Shown piece by piece: positions 38,443-50,481 of a DNA stretch of 64,000 nucleotides. Position 1 is the stretch's first letter. Each line of letters opens with the position of its first letter. The notes beneath the pieces were generated by a model. That model made no database searches. It worked only from the letters and a program-made list of their open reading frames with translations, and was not told the DNA's origin. The stretch is from Physcia stellaris (taxonomy: Eukaryota > Ascomycota > Lecanoromycetes > Caliciales > Physciaceae), in contig JABSSW010000061.1 of NCBI GenBank assembly GCA_018902385.1, positions 124,001 through 188,000 on the forward strand, written 5' to 3'. The position numbers and the translations under genes were made by a program.

Positions 38443-40300
38443 TCAAGCGGCCCTCGGCGAGGAGATGGAGGGCAGCTCACGACTCAAAGACCCAGATCGG
38501 TCCTGCGGCGAAGAAGGTAGTTCGTAGCTCGCTGACCTTGAATGCCCAGGCATTTCATAAGGCGCTAAGTCATAGGGCTGGTGCGTCTGTAACGGCAGTT
38601 CCTGGGGTGGTTGACTGTCTGAAGGCATCTCAGGCTTACCACCGCTAGTACTGTGAGCGAGATCATCCGTGTAGATCGTTCTCGGCTTCTCCGCAGAAGA
38701 AGATGACACAAATGCCTTACGCCTAACCTGTCTTCTGCGCATGATCGTAACGCTGATAGCAAGTAACCCGAAGGCTAGTATGCCACCAATCGCAATCGCA
38801 ACGATGCTTCCTGTAGACAGAGATGAGCCATGGGTCGGAGAAGATACTGAACTGGATGCTCCAGGTGCTGAACCAGAGGTAGGTGTGAGAGGCGCCCCTA
38901 TACATTGGCTTGGACCCATGGCAACAAGATTCTGGTCCTCTGTTGGATTGACCTTCGATATCGTGAAAAGGCCGTGGTCATGGTCCACGAGTAGATAAAT
39001 TGAAGTGGCAAACACGCGGCCAAAGATCGGCATATTCTTGGCGTTGGTGCCTTCGAGGCTATTAATCAAGACTTCCCGGGTCTTTGTTCCATTTACTATA
39101 ACCGTGTGGCCCTGGGAATTGACTGAGGAGTCTGGAATGATAAGTTGATGATTCGGGATCGTTATGTTAGGACCAGCTGCAAGGGCTATAGTCAGATCAC
39201 CATCATAACTACGAGGGCGTCAGCCACCATGAAAGAAAGGTCCTGGGACGAGTAGATTGACTTACGCATCCTCAGTTGAGATAAGCATGCCTCTGAAGTT
39301 GAAGCCGCCAGCAGCGGATCGACCCATGGGCGTTGATTTAGAAGTCGTGATGAACGAATCCCAGATATCCGATGACATGGACATAAGCGGATAATCAACA
39401 ATCACGCAGGCCTGGAAGGCACTGCCAGCGGATGGTCCAATGATACTTTTGTTTGCGCCACTCCTGAGGTTCATCACGACATCTATCACGGTGATGACCA
39501 GACCAGACGTGCATGTCGGACCCTGTGTAGATATTGGAAGCGTCAGATTACCGCCCGTCACCTTTGCTGCATCGTAGCCACCAAGTACAAGGCTGCCATC
39601 AAGCTGCGTACTCGAGTTGGCGCCAGTCCAACCCTCCCAAAAGCCCCAACTTCGTGAAGCAATAGCTCCAGTGGAGGTCAGAGCGGATAGAAGGGTCGAA
39701 TTGACACCTAGGCCCATACCGTTCCTGCCAGCAGAACTTCCTCTGATGATCCCTAACGGGTGTCTTGAAACCGATACATTCGAGCTGAGCATAACAGTGT
39801 CGGTACCGTAAACATCGTCGTCGAAGCCCGTATTGTACTCTTGTGCAGCGTTCAAAGAGGTCAGATTAGGAGCTTGAGTCCAAGTCGATGAAGCACCCTC
39901 GTTGAAATAACCACCGTCTATGCCGACACAGTGTAGTGGCGTTGCATCCGTAGGGCATGGACCTGCAGCACCGTAGAGGAAGGTGTTATTGATCCATCTG
40001 TGATTATCAGCAATCTGAACAACAGATTTGTGGGCTGGTTTGGACGAACACAGAGACTTGCAAGGCCAATGATTGAGGCGAAGTTCCCACAGCGATGGCA
40101 ATACCTCTCCTCGAAACTTGATCCGTGACTGTCACATTATGAACAGGAATTTGTATAGGTACTGGTAACTTAGAGGGACATGAAAGTTGAGATGATGACT
40201 CACTGACGGAGAGAGCGGATCGCGGCCAAGTAAACCACGCCACAATCCACCAGGCATTCATTGAGAGAAAATACACAGCCTTTCTCATTGTCACACACAT
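38443..40300 (-). CDS. Membrane-anchored pepsin-like (A1 fold) protein, probably non-catalytic
   Basis: Three exons (40,300-40,050, 39,997-39,266 and 39,208-38,443; introns 52 and 57 nt) give 582 aa. Residues ~1-30 form a signal sequence. The pepsin-like lobe starts at GIAIAVGTSPQSLALQVS and passes NNTFLYG, a Cys pair (GPCP...LHCVGIDGG) and LDGSLVLGGYDAAK, the last a typical A1 strand. Where A1 proteases have the first Asp-Thr/Ser-Gly, this protein reads LQVSVWINNT, and no second DTG/DSG is visible. A Ser/Thr-rich stalk leads to one membrane helix (about 460-484), an RRRQVRRK stop-transfer and a ~95-residue Ser/Pro-rich cytosolic tail. The layout suggests a surface sensor or adhesive rather than a protease. 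Several Asn-X-Ser/Thr sites fit surface glycosylation. Confidence 0.8.
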
Positions 40301-41101
40301 TTCAGAGTAGTACAGGAGAGAAAAACCATTGACATGTCATTAGCAGCATCGGAAAACAGCCAAAGAAGAAAACACAGAGTTCTAGATCACGCTTCCTGGG
40401 GCGGTAACTTGGAGGATTCTATTCGACATACCTACCTCGAGCGAGGGGAGAAACGACAAAAGCTACATGCATATTGGGGGGTTCCTACAGCCGCCTATAT
40501 TGCAGGATCTCATTACCTGTTTCACTCGCCGATATCGCATTCTTATTCGTTGGTATGGTGAGGGATATTGACTACGCCGTGCTCCATATGCATACAGAGT
40601 TTCGACTTCAAACACGAAGGATGCAAGTGCGCTCACATCAACATGCAGACTCGATTGTTGTGAAAAGGAAAACTCGTTAGCCCGTTTCTCTGATTGGCGG
40701 ATATCCATGTCCGGCTCTGACAGGAATCTAACGCTGCGGGCCGTACTGGCCGGCGGCAAAGGCAGGCAGTTGGTTGGTCGGGTCAAAGCTGACAGGCGAC
40801 ACGTTTCAGTTTGGGCCGCAGCAAATTGGCTGCGCTCATCCTCTTCTCCACGCCTCCTCATCTTGGTGGGCTTGCAGCTACACTGGCTCGAAATAATGCC
40901 CTTCAACCAAGGCGTCTGTCTATCCGACAATACTCGTCTTTACTGTCTTCAGATGAATGAGCCAATCGCATTGCCTAACAGATCCGAAGGCAAATCCGAT
41001 CTGCGGCTGATAACGTGTCCACCTATGCCTCGGTCTCACCAACTGTTCTCAGACGAGAGCAGGCCCGAAGCAGTGATCCGCTCGAGACGACACTGTACAC
41101 A
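40301..41101. other. Divergent promoter region
   Basis: Lies between the 5' ends of the minus-strand pepsin-like gene and the plus-strand mannosyltransferase. Open frames at 40,463-41,123 overlap on both strands and have no family features. The frame of the downstream gene stays open upstream of its first ATG but offers only a GTG at 41,015. Confidence 0.5.
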
Positions 41102-42577
41102 ATGGACCAACTTTTACGATTGAAAGACGACATTACGGCACGCTTCAATGGCTACCATCCTCTTTCGCCACGACGGCCCATATCACGATCCTTGGTGTGG
41201 AGACTGGCTCTGACGGTCATCTTTGTCTTTCTGCTTTCCACAGTCTTCAGTATCCATACTACCTACCTAGGACGTTCGAGTTCAGGCGCCGTGACCTCGT
41301 CAGATCTGATTGCTCACGACACCCTTGACTACCTCATCAACTTTCCGATGACGGGGACTGAGTTCGGCCAGATGGGTCAGCGAGTCCAACTCATCAACCA
41401 TCGCCTAGGGTATCTGGAAAGCGAGAGCAAAGGAATGACAGCCAAACAGTCGCAAGCACTAGCTGAACGTCTCGATGACGCCGTTATCGCGTCCTTTCCC
41501 TTCCTGCGCAACCCTACAGAGCCGAATCAGAACATGCGATTCCAAGCTCTTCGAGACTCCTTCATCAAAGGGTCGAGAGGTATCGTCATGAGCCTGAACA
41601 AGAAAGACTTCCGATACGCCTGCCACCTCATCTCTGGGGTTCGAACCGTCCTGCATTCGACTCTACCAATCCAGATAGCATATGCTGGAGATGAGGATCT
41701 GCCAGTCCAATATCGAGAAAAGTTGATATCACTTGGGAAGGACATTGAAACGGTAGACCTCCTTACCATGGTCGATGATAAAACGTTGGACCTGGCACAT
41801 GGGACTTTCGGCACCAAGCCGCTGGCTATGCTCCTCAGCAGGTTCGAGCAAGTCATCCTTGTCGACGCAGATGCGGTGTTTCTCCAACCCCCAGAAGCAT
41901 TGTTTGATAGTGATGGTTACAAGAAAAGCGGCACCTATCTCTTCCATGATCGGCGGCTGAACAAAGGCGGCTTCAAGGAGCGACATGATTGGTGGCAGAG
42001 CCATCTGAAGTACAATCCACCTAGCGCGACGCTCTTGGGCTTGGCCTCCTACAGTCAAGGGTATTCGGCAGAGCAAGACTCCGGAGTAGTGGTATTCGAC
42101 AAAAGTCGAACACCTGTGTTACTTGGACTCCTTCACATTTGTTGGCAGAACGCGGCTGCTGGCCGAGAGTACATGAACGGAAAAGTTTTTGGAGATAAAG
42201 AATCATATTGGTTTGGCCTGGAGCTGTGCCAAGTGCCGTTCTATTTCGAAAAGCATTATGGGAACGGCTTGGGTCCTCGCGACGATGAAGGCAAGATATG
42301 CGGAAATGCCATAGCCCACGCGGACGAGAAAGACAGACTGCTTTGGTTCAACGGTGCTCTCCTCAAAAACAAGTACCAGGACAACAAAGAGTATGGTAAC
42401 TTCACCCACTATATGCTGGATGGGCATTGGCTACCGCAAAATGGCGGAAATGGTATTAGCTGCCAGGACCAGGGAGAAATATTTATGGTGAATCAACGGG
42501 AAAAAGATGTGCTAAGCGGCTCTATACAGGAGGCGAAGCTTGTGGACGAAAAGTTCAAGGACCTTATATCTACCTGA
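41102..42577 (+). CDS. MNN1-type alpha-1,3-mannosyltransferase (GT71)
   Basis: An uninterrupted 491-aa frame from ATG 41,102. A type II layout is clear: ~30 cytosolic residues, then a membrane helix at about 32-51 (VWRLALTVIFVFLLSTVFS) and a lumenal catalytic domain. The GT71 fold shows RGIVMSLNKKDFRYACHLI, the region around GTKPLAML, and the metal-binding DxD in VILVDADAVFL at residues 255-257. QDSGVVVFDKSR and KESYWFGLEL follow. The enzyme would add terminal mannose to N- or O-glycans in the Golgi. I chose the ATG over the upstream GTG because it places the helix at the usual distance from the N terminus. No introns and no damage are seen. Confidence 0.88.
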   Translation: MDQLLRLKDDITARFNGYHPLSPRRPISRSLVWRLALTVIFVFLLSTVFSIHTTYLGRSSSGAVTSSDLIAHDTLDYLINFPMTGTEFGQMGQRVQLINHRLGYLESESKGMTAKQSQALAERLDDAVIASFPFLRNPTEPNQNMRFQALRDSFIKGSRGIVMSLNKKDFRYACHLISGVRTVLHSTLPIQIAYAGDEDLPVQYREKLISLGKDIETVDLLTMVDDKTLDLAHGTFGTKPLAMLLSRFEQVILVDADAVFLQPPEALFDSDGYKKSGTYLFHDRRLNKGGFKERHDWWQSHLKYNPPSATLLGLASYSQGYSAEQDSGVVVFDKSRTPVLLGLLHICWQNAAAGREYMNGKVFGDKESYWFGLELCQVPFYFEKHYGNGLGPRDDEGKICGNAIAHADEKDRLLWFNGALLKNKYQDNKEYGNFTHYMLDGHWLPQNGGNGISCQDQGEIFMVNQREKDVLSGSIQEAKLVDEKFKDLIST

Positions 42578-44271
42578 GGCCTATCGCCTGTTCAACGCCT
42601 GGTTCAATTTCTTTGCAAGGATATGATTATGTCTTTTTTTTCTGAAACTCTCGATGAGCTCTACAAAGGAGAGCAGCTCTAGCTCAATAGGAAAGAGTAG
42701 GTATTCTCTGCTTCTTAGCTTTTTGGTATTGCTTCAATATAATATCTTACAAGGTGCGCCCTGGGGGGTGTACTAAGTAAATGCAAAAACTATCATTGTA
42801 TTGGGCGGGTGGACCTCGACTTGACGACTCTCCGCCGAAGGGGCTCGTCGCGAGCTGGAAAAAATGAGACACTAGCGGTCTTCAGTCTTCTTTTTTCGAT
42901 CTCCTAAGGTACGATACCCGTATGGTCTGCAAACTGCAGACTGTTATTTCACACCTTCTCCACTCTAGCTGTTGTCGCAATTCTATGTACATACTACATA
43001 TCTCACAAGACAATAAATCAACTCATACGAACTCCTTCGAATTCATTTCCCTGAAGAGCTCCTATGACCCACAAACCACCAGCGCCGAGGACGATTTACT
43101 TCGCTTAAACAACAGCAACGTATGTACGTTACGAGTACTGTTCATAGAGCAGGAAAGATAAAACGATTCAGGTTACTGCGTCAAGGACGTACGTATCATA
43201 TCTGCCTAGCATCTCCACGCTCACAGCATTTTTATTTTCCGGGGCCACTCAAGATTCTTTGATCCCATATGGACTTTATACACCTAGAGTGTAGGCGAAA
43301 TAGCTTGCGAGAAAGATTAGTCGACACCAGTAGTAATTCAACAGCGTGAACTATGTTTAGAGGAATTTTGGTGATATTTGCAACCAGCTGACAAATATGA
43401 TAGGGTTGCTAATGGCCCTCTCGCTCGGAGCAAACAAATACCCCCAAAAAAAGCAAAACTAAAGAAACTTGATTGGGACGCGATCTCTCGCCGACGAATG
43501 AACCTCGACACAAGCACAGAGTTTTATAGAAGATTCCACATGATCCCGAACAACCTCTTCAACGTAACCGCCCACTTCCTCCATCCGAGAAATGGAAGTC
43601 GAGTTGTGCATCAGCTATTATCCGCAAGGAGTGTTACAGCGGCTTTCAACAGTCTACCTTTCATATCACTCAATCTCAAAAGCCTGCCTTTCTACCCAGC
43701 CACCTAGTCTTCTTAATACAGGGAATTTGTCTTATCATTAACCGCCAACGAGCCCCCCTGGGTGGTTAGATGGGGGCCGTAAACCGAGTAATATTCCACG
43801 TCGATGTAAGTGGTGATATGGTGATGGCGGGTTAGATATAGCGGCTGCTGATATGTACCGCTGTTGGCACGATGGGAATGGGGGGTTGTACTCGCTGTAG
43901 GATACATGATATTGATGAGGTTTGTTGAGGGTTGAATGGGCGTGCTGGAGGAGATCGGTAGAAAGGGAAAACAAGGCTCGTAACCGTTTCCTTAAAACCA
44001 TCAAGAGAGTCGTAATGTTTTTCTAAAAAAAAAAACCAACAACTTAGTTCACTGCGCCAAATTGGTAGTTTCTCGATGAATGGACAGAAACATGAGATTG
44101 CGTACGATTGCCGACACCCCAAACGTCCACCCCATAACACCCAAAACGCATTTCCCCAGCCCACTGTCCAGCGTCAAATAATCACATATCTAACGTGGTG
44201 CTCTGAGCTGGCATTGACCGGGGACGCTACTCCACCATCCCCAACGCCAGTCCCTCTCTCCACAGTCCTCA
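42578..44271. other. Unassigned ~1.7 kb
   Basis: The first part is probably 3' UTR and terminator of the mannosyltransferase. Frames at 42,922-43,161 and 43,378-43,707 (plus) and 43,713-44,164 (minus) are not recognisable. The minus-strand frames overlap one another in different phases. Confidence 0.4.
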
Positions 44272-44590
44272 GCTAATGCCCCCGAAGGCTTCCGTAGAGA
44301 CACTTTGGTGGTAGGCCCTGCCAGCGAGCAACGCCTATGCAATAAAACACCCACAACAAGGGCTCGGCCGACTAACTCCCCTACCTACGCGGCCGGGCTA
44401 TGGAGTTGATATATTCATGAAACAGAGCGGGCGGGGAACAAGAAGTTCTGAAGCATGAAGAACAGAAAGAGAAAAACAGTGGACGGCCGTCTGCGATATA
44501 ACGAGCAAAAGGTCCGGACATTTCCTTCGGCGGTTGGGACTTCATGCGCTTTACCTGCATCCCGACTACTTGAGCATCTGTGCCTCCAGA
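44272..44590 (+). repeat. Dispersed repeat, copy B
   Basis: Partner of 34,461-34,775 in the same orientation, with a few small indels. It is the GC-richer copy (CCCCCGAAGG and GCGGCCGGGCT against CCTCTGAAGG and GCGGCTGGACT). Frames crossing it on both strands are interrupted, supporting a noncoding relic. Confidence 0.8.
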
Positions 44591-45087
44591 ACGCGAAGAT
44601 GATGTACTCTGGCGGGAGTAACCCGATTGGACGGTCCGGTCGTCGCAGCTCTCGAAGAATGCGCCGTTGGGGTTTGATGAAAATTTTAAGGGTTTCGAGG
44701 GAGGGTGATGGGGTCGGCGAGATTGGCAAGGGTGGGATTGCTGGCTCAGATGTCTTACGAAATGAGTTTATTGAGAGAACTTCCGCCGTCGTTTCCGAGC
44801 TGGTCTTTCTCATGCTGAAATCAGCGGTGGCTTGGTATAGCTTGAGGTAAGGGCAGATAGGTACAAATAGCGACAGAGTGAGGTTATAGAAATGAAAATC
44901 CGACTTAACCATTTGCTTCTGGTTTGATACGATATTGAGTTCACGCCGAAAGGTATCTTTATGTATTCTTCACAATTACATCAGCTGCTCTCCATATCTT
45001 TCATCGAGAGTCATTGTCCGTGAAATTGAGCGATTTTCATAGTTTGAGGACTGTTGGCTCTCGGTTCTGCTCTCGCACATCAGGCTA

Positions 45088-45944
45088 CTATGCAGGAGTA
45101 ACAGCAACATTATCAATCTTGACAACCGCATCCGGCCTGCCCCTGCCAATCAAGAACTCAAGCCTCACGTTCTCTGTAGATGCGGTCGCTGTAAAGGGGA
45201 TTTCGAACGGAGCAAACTTCCCTGCAGCAGTCTCCAGCCCAGAGTCGCACGGACTGAAAGTGGAGACGGCAGCATGATTAATCATCGTCCCTACAGTGCC
45301 CGCACGATTGCAGTCATCGACGAATACGCTATAGGAGAGGACGTAGTCGACTCCAGGTGTAAGTCCTGACACATCTTGCGTAACGAAAGCGGGATTGCGA
45401 GCTGAATCCAGGCTTGGCTCGCCAATCTGATTGAATTCATACGCCGTTTTACTCGCCTCACCTGGACTGCTCAATTTGTGGGTAGTATTGACCACATCAC
45501 CCGCAGTCCATGGCGCGAGGCCGCATTCGAAGCCGCCATTCTTGATTAGATTGTTAGGAGCCACGACCGGTGTGCAGGTAGGCGTCGTTGACGCCGTTGG
45601 TGTCGGCTTGCACGAGCAGGCGGAGCTGTAGCGCGATGGGGAGGAGCCGCAGGCGGCAGTAGCGCGGGTGGGAAACCCGGTTTTCGCTTTGTTCGTGGCT
45701 GTTGTGTAGGTAGAGCAGAAGGCTAGGGCTGATGAGACAGCGCTAGGGGTCCCGGTGGGAAAGAGAGCGCGGAGGCAGCTGTGGTGACGGGGTGTTAGAT
45801 TTGCGGGGTGGAGGAGAGAGATGCGAGATGGGAGGGAGGATAGACGAACTCGTCGGCGTTACAGCGTGCTGCTGCGTTTACGATGATGCTATGGAGTAGA
45901 AAAGCTCCAAGCAAGAGCTTGACCTTGGAAGCGGAGAACTTCAT
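45088..45944 (-). CDS. Secreted protein with C-terminal carbohydrate-binding-type domain
   Basis: Two exons, 45,944-45,850 and 45,778-45,088 (intron 71 nt), give 261 aa. Residues 1-25 form a signal peptide (KLLLGAFLLHSIIVNAAA). Across the splice the sequence reads RCNADDCLRALFPTG, a fungal extracellular motif, then an Ala/Thr-rich Cys-containing region ending SACSCKPTPT. The domain from about residue 104 begins NLIKNGGFECGLAPW and ends with a strand RPDAVVKIDNVAVTPA. That jelly-roll pattern resembles CBM4/9-like modules and is common in fungal secreted proteins of unknown role. No catalytic domain is present. It is likely cell-wall or polysaccharide associated. The splice is supported by recreation of the NAD-D-CLRAL motif. 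Confidence 0.8.
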
Positions 45945-47512
45945 CTTGGACAGAACAAAGGACAGCGGTTCCTAGTATCTATTGTGGAGAACTGAGTAAT
46001 CCCGACTTCGTATGCTTTGAAAAGAAAGCGTAGGAACCATCGCCCTCATATACCCTCTAAGGTGGAGACCTGCAATCGAAGGTCTCCGCGATGCGGGCTG
46101 TCTCGCGTTTTGGTGAGGTTCATACTGCAGCAACATTAGCCCTCTGAAGGCACACCCGAAGTTCAGACACAAAACCTTCCGAGGCCACCGCCCCATCAAG
46201 CTCCCTTAGTCTGGAGTCGAGAAGCGAACACTTTCCAAACTTAGACGCCAAGGCGAAAGCCTTTGAAAGCCACAGCTGCCAAGCCAATAATACCGACTGG
46301 GCTGGCAGCTTTTATCACGTGTGTGGCTCGATCTAGAAACCACGTCGACCAATTTTTGGGTCCAGATCGATGTTTAATCGAGTACATAATGTGCACAGTG
46401 GTATCCGGCGTGGTGGATTGGAGGTGTGGAAAGATAAACTTAGCGAGCCTCGGTCGCCACGAGATGAGACTGTTGTAGTTGAACGACACGGACCCCATAT
46501 GTTGCTTTTGCTGCAAGGCTGAAGCTGGGACGATTTGGCGACACGAGGTTAGGAACGGTGAAGTTCCTCCAACCCATCCAGTTACAGGACTAGGGGGCTT
46601 CTCAATACTTTCCATGGCGGAGAACAGCCTTCTGAATGTGTACTCAGCGTCCAATGCGTACAAAATTGGTACCTTGACTGGTGGTCTCCTGCCTCCTGCG
46701 AGCATGTCAACAACTTGGCAGCCCTCCAATGAGACACGAGATTTCTCTTCAAGGTTCAATTGTTTATTTTTCTGTCAACAATTCGCTGTTTGAAATCGTT
46801 AAGCTCCTGTACCTCTTACGACTGGGAAGCCACACTTAATTTTTTCGGCCTCAATTATGGGGAATATGTTCGATTGTCTGAAAGAACCGAGTGCTTTTAT
46901 CCTCATTACCGAACACTATAATTCGCTGATGTTTGCGCTCGCCTCCTGTCTGTTCTGAGACTTTCTCCAAGCACGGGTCTACGCAAGGACGGAAGGAGAA
47001 ATACAACAAAGATCGACCTACCAAACTGAGAATGGGAAGGTCTTGCTGCTTACTTCTACTGTCGTACCTTATCCCTTGGACGTTCTGTACAGCATTACCT
47101 GCAAAAACTTATTTTCAGCACCACAGCTAGAATGGTCGGCGGAAAGCCTAAGGTGGTAAGACAGTATGCTAGACTTAATTCAACTGTGTTCGTTGCTGAT
47201 GTTCTAGGGAAAGAGCAGTGAGCCTCAAGCAGAGCGGAATCTTCAAGGGGTTTTCATTTCCCGACCCGGATTGCACATGGAGTTGCGACGACCAAAGCAG
47301 CATAAGTTCCTTCAATGTGTTGTTTTGTGGGTTGAAGAAAGGTCGGAAGGTGACAGCGAGTGCTTGTTGAGCTGAAACATCGAGGGGTCCTTGGCCTTGG
47401 CGTACATGTACGAGGCACTGACCGAATGTAGATAGAAGGTGATGATCCCCAGATTCTCGTCATCCCATCTTACAAACGTCTGCTTCAATAGCATCCAGAG
47501 AACAAAGACGAC
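45945..47512. other. Unassigned ~1.5 kb with one weak minus-strand ORF
   Basis: A minus-strand frame (46,241-46,705 from its first ATG, ~154 aa) is open and has mixed composition, but it lacks a family match and is overlapped by plus-strand frames. I would not call it a gene without expression data. The remainder includes the promoters of the flanking genes. Confidence 0.35.
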
Positions 47513-48447
47513 ATGGCAAAAAGCCCTCTCACCTTCACTGAAACCCAGCATACCGAGGTCACACCAGCCATTGACCCGGCTCAAGTCAAGCTGTCACCAG
47601 GGTTTACAGTGTGTGTAGTGGGTGCGAGTCGCGGCATTGGAGCCTGCATTGCCTATTGTTACGCTCGTGCAGGCGCCTCAAATATCGTTCTCGCAGCTCG
47701 GAACTCCAAGGCCCTAGAATCGGTGGCTGCAAAATGTAAAGAAATCCAGCCCGAGTGTTCTGTCCGTTGCGAGCCTTGCGACATCTCCCTCAATGAAAGC
47801 GTTGAGGCACTAGCAAAGAATGTGAAACAGAAAGTGCAGCGACTCGATGTCGTGGTACTCAATTCCGGCTTTTCAGGGCCCGTAATCACCAAGATCACCG
47901 AGGGGGATCCTGCTCAGTGGCAGACTTGTTTGGACGTAAACGCTTTAGGAACTTACTATATAGCACATCACTTACTGCCAATCCTGCTAGAGTCAGATGG
48001 TGCAAGGTCCTTCCTTGTTGTATCTACTGCCGCAATCACCCTCACCGAGGGTATCATTGCGAACACTGCATACTGTGTCAGTAAACTTGCCCAGCTAAGA
48101 ACGCTCGAGATGGTAGCAAAGCAGTACAGCAGTCAGCGCTTATTGGCTGTTGGCATACACCCTGGTGCCGTTGCGACTGAGATGGCCGAGACCGCGCCAA
48201 AGGAATTTAGAGATCGTAAGGTAGCCAATCCAAACCCTCAAGGAACCTCTTGGCTCACATGTTTGCAGAGCTTGTCGACAGCGCGGACCTTTGTGGCGCT
48301 TATTGTGTGTGGCTTACCAAGGACGTAAAGGCTAGCTCATGGCTGAGTGGGAGGTTCATTTGCGCCGCTTGGGACGCTGAGCAATTGTTGACCAAGAAGA
48401 ATGAGATCGTGGAGAAGGATCTATTGAAATTTGGACTCCGCTTGTGA
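47513..48447 (+). CDS. Short-chain dehydrogenase/reductase (classical SDR)
   Basis: Exons 47,513-48,215 and 48,269-48,447, with a 53-nt GT-AG intron, give 293 aa. The intron is required because it joins ...KEFRD to LVDSADLCGAYCVW in frame. The dinucleotide-binding GASRGIG is at 37-43, the NSG (normally NNAG) at 117-119, catalytic Ser near 171, and YCVSK with Tyr187 and Lys191. HPGAVATEM follows, and the C terminus (WLSGRF..A.WD..ELL..K.EIV) is typical of fungal SDRs of this size. It should be a cytosolic NAD(P)-dependent oxidoreductase, substrate unknown. The start context ACATGG is good. Confidence 0.88.
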
Positions 48448-49917
48448 TAGGGCACGGAACCCAAATCACCTTAGAGTAACTAGCTTTTGTCCCTTCGCCG
48501 CCCTACCTCCGTAATAGACGCGGAAGTTTGTTTGCTGTTCAGGAGGTGGACAAGCACTGCGTAGGGTGGTGCTTTCGGGGCTGGAGCATCGATGCGGCTG
48601 GCTTGAGAGCTCATGCAGAGCTGGAGAAGGCGCGCCTTCCAAGACTTATGATGGAAGCGAATCCAGTATCTCTGGCACAATCCCATCCCGTTGGGCCATA
48701 CCAAATCGAAAGACGTGTTCGTTGACAGGAGTTTGCTTCAAGATGCCTTGTGTCCTCTTAACCCAACTCTTCCACGAAGTTCCCAAAGGGATATGATTGG
48801 GACAAGCTTAAATTGTACCAAAACAGCGGAAGCGGCAGTCCTCTGGAGCCTCGTTTTGTGCTCAGCCAAAGCTAGGACAGACTCCATAGCTGGAGGTGCG
48901 ATTGTACCCTGGAACCTCACGGTTCCTCGGCTTTGTCCTGTTGCAGAATGTGTACAGCTATGTCCTGCAATCTAGCCTCTTTCCTACTTCTTTCGCATGC
49001 AGAGAAACCCATGCATTGTGTCTGCTCTTCCAAAGTCGGTTGTACATCTGCCTGCAGCGATGGCTGTGGACGTTCGATGTTGCCGGGTTGGACAGGGAGG
49101 TAGTGCATGGCTAGATCGAAAGAGCATTATCCGTGCGGACATTTCGAAAGTAAGCCAGACGGATAGTCTCGTTCCAGGATGTCGAGACTGCCAACGGGTT
49201 CATGCACTTTGCGGAGCTGTTGCCCGGTCTCGCCTGAGAAAGGTGGGCTGGAGATGAAACGACGCAGTACGGGTGAACGGCACGTTACTGTCGCAGGTTG
49301 ACGAAGTGTAGATACTTTAGCAGAGAGAGTATCGAGAAAGAAGTAAACATGGGACGCGTCGGGGATTGGCTGTAGGCTAGTGGTAATATAAACATTAGTG
49401 GCGTAATCTACTTGACTGCTGCTAAAGCGAGAAAATCCAAACATCCCAATGCATCTCTCCTCTGCGTCAATGATCTGAGCATTGACGTCTCTCAAACCTC
49501 GTCATCAGTCATAGAACTTTCAGCAGTTCACAAATAAGCCTTAAGAGCTCAAAGTCCAGAGAGATGTGGTATGGCGAACTTGAGAGATTGTGGCCCTCCT
49601 GGGTTCCAAGCAATCAGTGGCGAAGAATTTGCCAATATCTGAAGCTTTACAGGGGTTTTCTCTTTCTCCTACAGTATCCGAAAAGCAGGCTCTCGGCTCC
49701 TATCCATGGCACCCCTTTATTCCCTAAAGCTAGGTGATGTTTGTAGTCGTAAGGTGGGTTTTACAGCAATCTTGCTTATCTGCTAGATATATGAAAAGCC
49801 ATAACTCCTCTCCTTAAGCACTGTTCATTTTTAAAGTCTACATTTGCATTGAACTAATTACAGATTTTTGACTTTTCATATCTTTTCAAACTAGATTCGT
49901 CCCGAATCGTTTTAGCG
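48448..49917. other. Unassigned ~1.5 kb
   Basis: Many short frames on both strands, the longest being a minus-strand one at 49,127-49,495 with ordinary composition. Consecutive minus-strand frames (48,480-49,495) could be exons of one unrecognised gene or a pseudogene, but no motif allows a call. Confidence 0.35.
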
Positions 49918-50481
49918 ATGTCATCCGCGTCGTTCATTGAATCTCAACCTCCTTATACACTTCCGTTCTCCGTCCGCTACGACACAGTCAAGCAACGTAC
50001 GCCCGCATTTGGTGGTCAAGGAGAGGAACCAGAGGGTATCGTGACTATCGAACCTTCAGTCACGGCGAAAATTGGCAGTGTCCTTTGCGGAGGCGAATTG
50101 CGCTGGCGTAGCTACAAATGCGACTTCACCTGCATCTATCATCCACTCCGTGACAATTTCAGTAGCTTCAAGGACTACAATATGAACGATGTCATGAGAG
50201 GAGATATCAACATGAAATATTTTGGCGATCCAGACAGGAATGACAAACCCTTTTCGTTGAAGCGACTGGAGATACGCGATGAGCATGGACATGAGTTTCT
50301 CAAACTTATAGTCTCCAATGGTGATGATAGTGCAGGAAATACACCAGCCCCTTCGGAAGGATATGGCGGCCCTTTGATCCTGTGGCTCAAGAGGCGGCAA
50401 GGAAATCAGGTGATGCAGCTTACAGATGATGAGAGGTCCCAGCTTCGTGGTCTCGACAAGGACTTTAACAAGGCGGAGTAA
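49918..50481 (+). CDS. Hypothetical protein, 187 aa
   Basis: Intronless frame starting at ATG 49,918, after an AT-rich leader. The protein is hydrophilic, with no signal peptide or membrane segment, a charged middle (KRLEIRDEHGHEFLKL) and an acidic or basic end. Aromatic and hydrophobic residues alternate as in a beta-rich domain around residues 45-130. I recognise no family. The purine-rich 3' region immediately after the stop (50,500-50,610) reads as untranslated. Codon composition matches neighbouring genes. Confidence 0.6.
   Translation: MSSASFIESQPPYTLPFSVRYDTVKQRTPAFGGQGEEPEGIVTIEPSVTAKIGSVLCGGELRWRSYKCDFTCIYHPLRDNFSSFKDYNMNDVMRGDINMKYFGDPDRNDKPFSLKRLEIRDEHGHEFLKLIVSNGDDSAGNTPAPSEGYGGPLILWLKRRQGNQVMQLTDDERSQLRGLDKDFNKAE

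Noticed and set aside
42670-42720. tRNA-like D-loop string AGCTCAATAGG
   Set aside because: No matching acceptor stem, anticodon loop or TTCGA arm is visible around it.
46241-46759. 172-codon minus-strand ORF
   Set aside because: The apparent start is TTG, no family features are visible, and plus-strand frames overlap. Kept only as a note in the intergenic entry.
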